64,000 nucleotides of DNA from Burkholderia sp. WP9 (lineage in GTDB: Bacteria; Pseudomonadota; Gammaproteobacteria; Burkholderiales; Burkholderiaceae): NCBI RefSeq assembly GCF_900104795.1, contig NZ_FNTG01000002.1, positions 3,286,001 through 3,350,000 on the forward strand, read 5' to 3'. The position numbers and the translations under genes were made by a program. The notes beneath the pieces were generated by a model. That model saw nothing but the letters and a program-made list of their open reading frames with translations, ran no database searches and had not been told where the DNA came from. Shown in pieces: positions 61,687 to 64,000 of the stretch. Each line of letters starts with the position of its first letter. Position 1 is the first letter of the stretch.

Positions 61687-62661
61687 GTGAATCTTTTTCC
61701 TTGCACTCTCGTTTATGTGGATGTCGATGCGGAGCCGGGCCCCAACGCGACGAATCGCGATCCGCTCTCGTACGTAAGCCAGGCGATCTGCCTGAATAAC
61801 AGCTTACGGCGCGTGGGCATGCCGACCCTGACCATCATGACGAACGCGCCGGCGCTCGTCGCGCGCCGTCTGGAAAGTATGCCGGCGGCGAACCGGCCGG
61901 CAGTAGCGACACTTACGGCGACGATCGATCTGCCGAAGAACACGCCGTTCTACGCCGCGCATTTCAAACTCGATCTGATGGATCAGGTCGCGGCGACTTT
62001 GCCCGCCGACACGATGATGCTATTGCTCGACGCCGACATGGTGGCCCTGCTGCCGCTCGCGCCCGACCTGATCGAGCGATGCGCGCAAGCCGGCCTCGGC
62101 GTATTCGACATTTCGGATCAGGTCTTTCCGGCCTACGGCAGCGAGCGTGTGGTCGCGGATCTGGAAATCGTCGCTGACCGGCGGCTCAAAAATCCTCGCT
62201 GGTATGGCGGCGAGTTCATGCTTGCGACGCCGGCTTCGCTGCGCCGGCTCGTGCCGCGTGCGCGAGCCAGTTACGCGCGCTACCTAAGCGAAAGCGCGCG
62301 CCTGAGGCATCACGGCGACGAAGCGTTCATCTCGGCCGCGCTCAATGCGCTGGGCGACGAAGGGCAGGTGCTGATCGAGGTCGGCGCATATCAGGCGGTA
62401 GGTCGTCATTGGCCAGGCAACAACTATCGAGACGTCCGGTGGTTTCGCTGCTGCTCGTTCGTCCATTTGCCGGGTGGCAAGGCGTTGCTCGAAAAGGAAG
62501 CGCGTTTTGACGATTTCGTGCCGGACCGTTTCTGGCGCCACATGCGCGTCGCGCATGTGCGTGGCCGCGTGCGCCACGCCCTGAAGCGGATCGCGAGGAT
62601 GCTGAGCGTAGGGCGGCTCGCGTCGTTGTCCGCGTATGCATTGCGCAGCGTGAAGAGCTAG
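61687..62661 (+). CDS. Glycosyltransferase-like protein (GT-A fold, DxD motif)
   Basis: About 324 residues. The DxD motif lies in MMLLLDADMVALLPL (Asp115-Ala-Asp117), and YAAHFKLDLMDQVAATLPAD before it and WYGGEFMLATPASLRRL after it fit GT-A enzymes of the GT8/nucleotide-diphospho-sugar type. HHGDEAFISAALNAL is a further family-like motif. The donor and acceptor are unknown. GAGG 6 nt before GTG 61687 favours this start; ATG 61672 is an alternative. It stands alone, without other polysaccharide genes. Confidence 0.72.
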   Translation: MNLFPCTLVYVDVDAEPGPNATNRDPLSYVSQAICLNNSLRRVGMPTLTIMTNAPALVARRLESMPAANRPAVATLTATIDLPKNTPFYAAHFKLDLMDQVAATLPADTMMLLLDADMVALLPLAPDLIERCAQAGLGVFDISDQVFPAYGSERVVADLEIVADRRLKNPRWYGGEFMLATPASLRRLVPRARASYARYLSESARLRHHGDEAFISAALNALGDEGQVLIEVGAYQAVGRHWPGNNYRDVRWFRCCSFVHLPGGKALLEKEARFDDFVPDRFWRHMRVAHVRGRVRHALKRIARMLSVGRLASLSAYALRSVKS

Positions 62662-62710
62662 CCGCGTCGCTTACCCATGCGCCGCGGCGAGCGCTCCCAC
62701 GCGCCGCTCG

Positions 62711-63796
62711 TCACATTTTCACGTCGATGCGTCCATAAACCCCGTTCGCTTCGTCATTCGGACCGGCCGCGAAAAACAGCGTATTGACCGGCTGATTGCT
62801 GAGCCCGTTACCGAACGCGATGCCCCACAGACCGTGCTGGACGAACGCGCTTCCGTCAGGCAGATTGATCGCGCCAAGCGATTGCCCGCTGACCGGATCG
62901 AAGGCATTGATCGTGCCGTCGCCGAAGTTCCCAACCAGCACGTCGCCGCTAAACCGTCCAAAATTGGCCGGCGCCTGTGTGATTCCCCACGGCGCATTCA
63001 GCGCGCCCGCCGAAGCAAAACGCTGCAGCAGGTTGCCTGCCGTATCGAAGATATCGACGAAACCGAGGCCGGCGCCGTCGAGGTTGTCGTGCGCCTCTGC
63101 GTCCTGCTTGGCGTAGGTCACGAAGAGCTTCGCGCCGATTGCCTGAATACCGAACGGCGCAAAGCCTGCCGGTATCGACGCATCCTGAAACTTGCCCGAC
63201 GTTGCAACCTTCGTGAAGCTTCTGTCGAATACGTCGATTCTGTTGTTGTGAAAGTCGGTGGCGTAGAGAAAGTTGGCGCCTCCGTTGCTTGCCATCGCGA
63301 GGCCTTTGTAGACCGCGCCGCTGCTGCCGCTGTCGAACACGACGAATGCGGCGGTCGGGGCGACCGTCGGAGCCCACGCCGTAATCGTACCGCCTTCGCC
63401 GGCAAAGATGAATGCGCCCACGCCGGACTTGCCGCCTTGCGTCACGACGAAGTCCGTCGTGCCATTGAAGACAATGCCGGTCGGATTCGCCGGACCGTTC
63501 GTTCCATTCGGAATGCTGACGACTAGAGACTGTGGCGTGCCGTTGCCATCGTAAAGCGTCGCGCGCGAGGTGGCGTTGTCCGCGACCCAGACGAAACCCT
63601 TCGGATTGAACGCAACGCCCCACGCGTTTTTCAGGTTAGGGTCGGTATGCGCTGCCGCGACTGCGCCGTCCGATACGAGCGCTGTCGATGTATACGACTG
63701 CATACTGACCGAGTTGGAACCGCCGCATGCCGCGACGAAACTCACCAACGCCGCGCCGCCCACGGCGACGCCCAATGCCTTAAGCACAGATTTCAT
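62711..63796 (-). CDS. TIGR03118-family lipoprotein with beta-propeller-like repeats
   Basis: A 361-residue exported lipoprotein (lipobox VAAC, Cys24). The sequence has NHL/propeller-like repeats such as NAWGVAFNPKGFVWVADNAT, NFLYATDFHNNRIDVFDRSF, APWGITQAPANFGRFSGDVL and GLWGIAFGNGLSNQPVNTLF. These match the TIGR03118 family, whose role is unknown. AGAGGTGT precedes ATG 63796; the frame is open further upstream without a ribosome-binding site. Cell-surface binding or sensing is a guess. Confidence 0.8.
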   Translation of the reverse strand: MKSVLKALGVAVGGAALVSFVAACGGSNSVSMQSYTSTALVSDGAVAAAHTDPNLKNAWGVAFNPKGFVWVADNATSRATLYDGNGTPQSLVVSIPNGTNGPANPTGIVFNGTTDFVVTQGGKSGVGAFIFAGEGGTITAWAPTVAPTAAFVVFDSGSSGAVYKGLAMASNGGANFLYATDFHNNRIDVFDRSFTKVATSGKFQDASIPAGFAPFGIQAIGAKLFVTYAKQDAEAHDNLDGAGLGFVDIFDTAGNLLQRFASAGALNAPWGITQAPANFGRFSGDVLVGNFGDGTINAFDPVSGQSLGAINLPDGSAFVQHGLWGIAFGNGLSNQPVNTLFFAAGPNDEANGVYGRIDVKM

Positions 63797-64000
63797 GGCC
63801 ACACCTCTCTGTTCTGACCGATGGTCATTGCGCTTATTGAACGCGCGGTGTTGCAGCTTTATTCCTGTGGCGGAAAAGTTTTTTTCGGTTTGTCCCGGCA
63901 AGAGTTCGTTGCAGGCATTGGCGGTTTTGTCGAGGCACAATGGAAAGAGGCGACCGTTCGGCGTCATCGCGCCAGGTGGTCTCTCCGTTCCTGAAACGTT
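63797..64000. other. Right edge of the window
   Basis: The 204 bp upstream of the TIGR03118-type gene contain no recognisable gene. They should carry its promoter. Confidence 0.3.

Overview
The window looks like a chromosomal segment of a Burkholderia sensu lato species, most likely Paraburkholderia. The basis is the high GC content, two Burkholderia-type trimeric porins, two DUF4148 proteins, many LysR regulators and the overall gene content. This assignment is inference from protein character; no database was searched. No rRNA, tRNA, CRISPR array, insertion sequence or prophage was seen.

Layout. 1-357: N-terminus of a periplasmic trehalase that runs off the left edge. 622-7790: a signalling block with a triple-receiver hybrid histidine kinase, CheR, CheB, a receiver-kinase protein and a LuxR-type regulator. 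7828-14141: a LysR regulator divergent from an aminotransferase / class II aldolase / ketopantoate reductase-like operon ended by a strong terminator, then a DUF2783 gene with a FAD monooxygenase. 14329-23075: a second LysR regulator, a porin and a complete tripartite RND efflux operon. 23227-30571: an AI-2E family protein with a long C-terminal domain, a DUF445 protein and an SbcCD/YhaON-like nuclease-ATPase pair.

30831-32414 is a small AT-richer accessory cassette: an orphan Hcp, a Tlde1-like (DUF2778) L,D-transpeptidase-fold toxin and an overlapping membrane protein built from two repeated halves, which is the probable immunity protein. It is the most interesting system in the window. 32424-41192 is a cobalamin corrin-ring locus in two arms. 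The leftward arm (cobG-cobH-cobI-cbiG/cobJ fusion) sits behind a clear cobalamin riboswitch; the rightward arm is cobL-cbiD-cobK-cobM. The B12-independent methionine synthase metE and its divergent metR follow directly.

44696-64000 is mixed: a DHA2 drug exporter, a DUF1488 protein, a second porin, a DUF4148 protein, a possible small RNA, two consecutive beta-carbonic anhydrases (one with a Tat signal), an Old Yellow Enzyme, an AlkB-like dioxygenase whose promoter carries a perfect LexA/SOS box, a secreted glycoside-hydrolase-like lipoprotein with a PA14-like end, an EamA transporter, SurE, a CidA/LrgA-LrgB pair, an epoxide hydrolase, a glycosyltransferase-like protein and a TIGR03118-type lipoprotein. 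Start codons were moved inward from the longest frame where a ribosome-binding site, signal peptide or family alignment favoured it; doubtful starts are noted in the entries.
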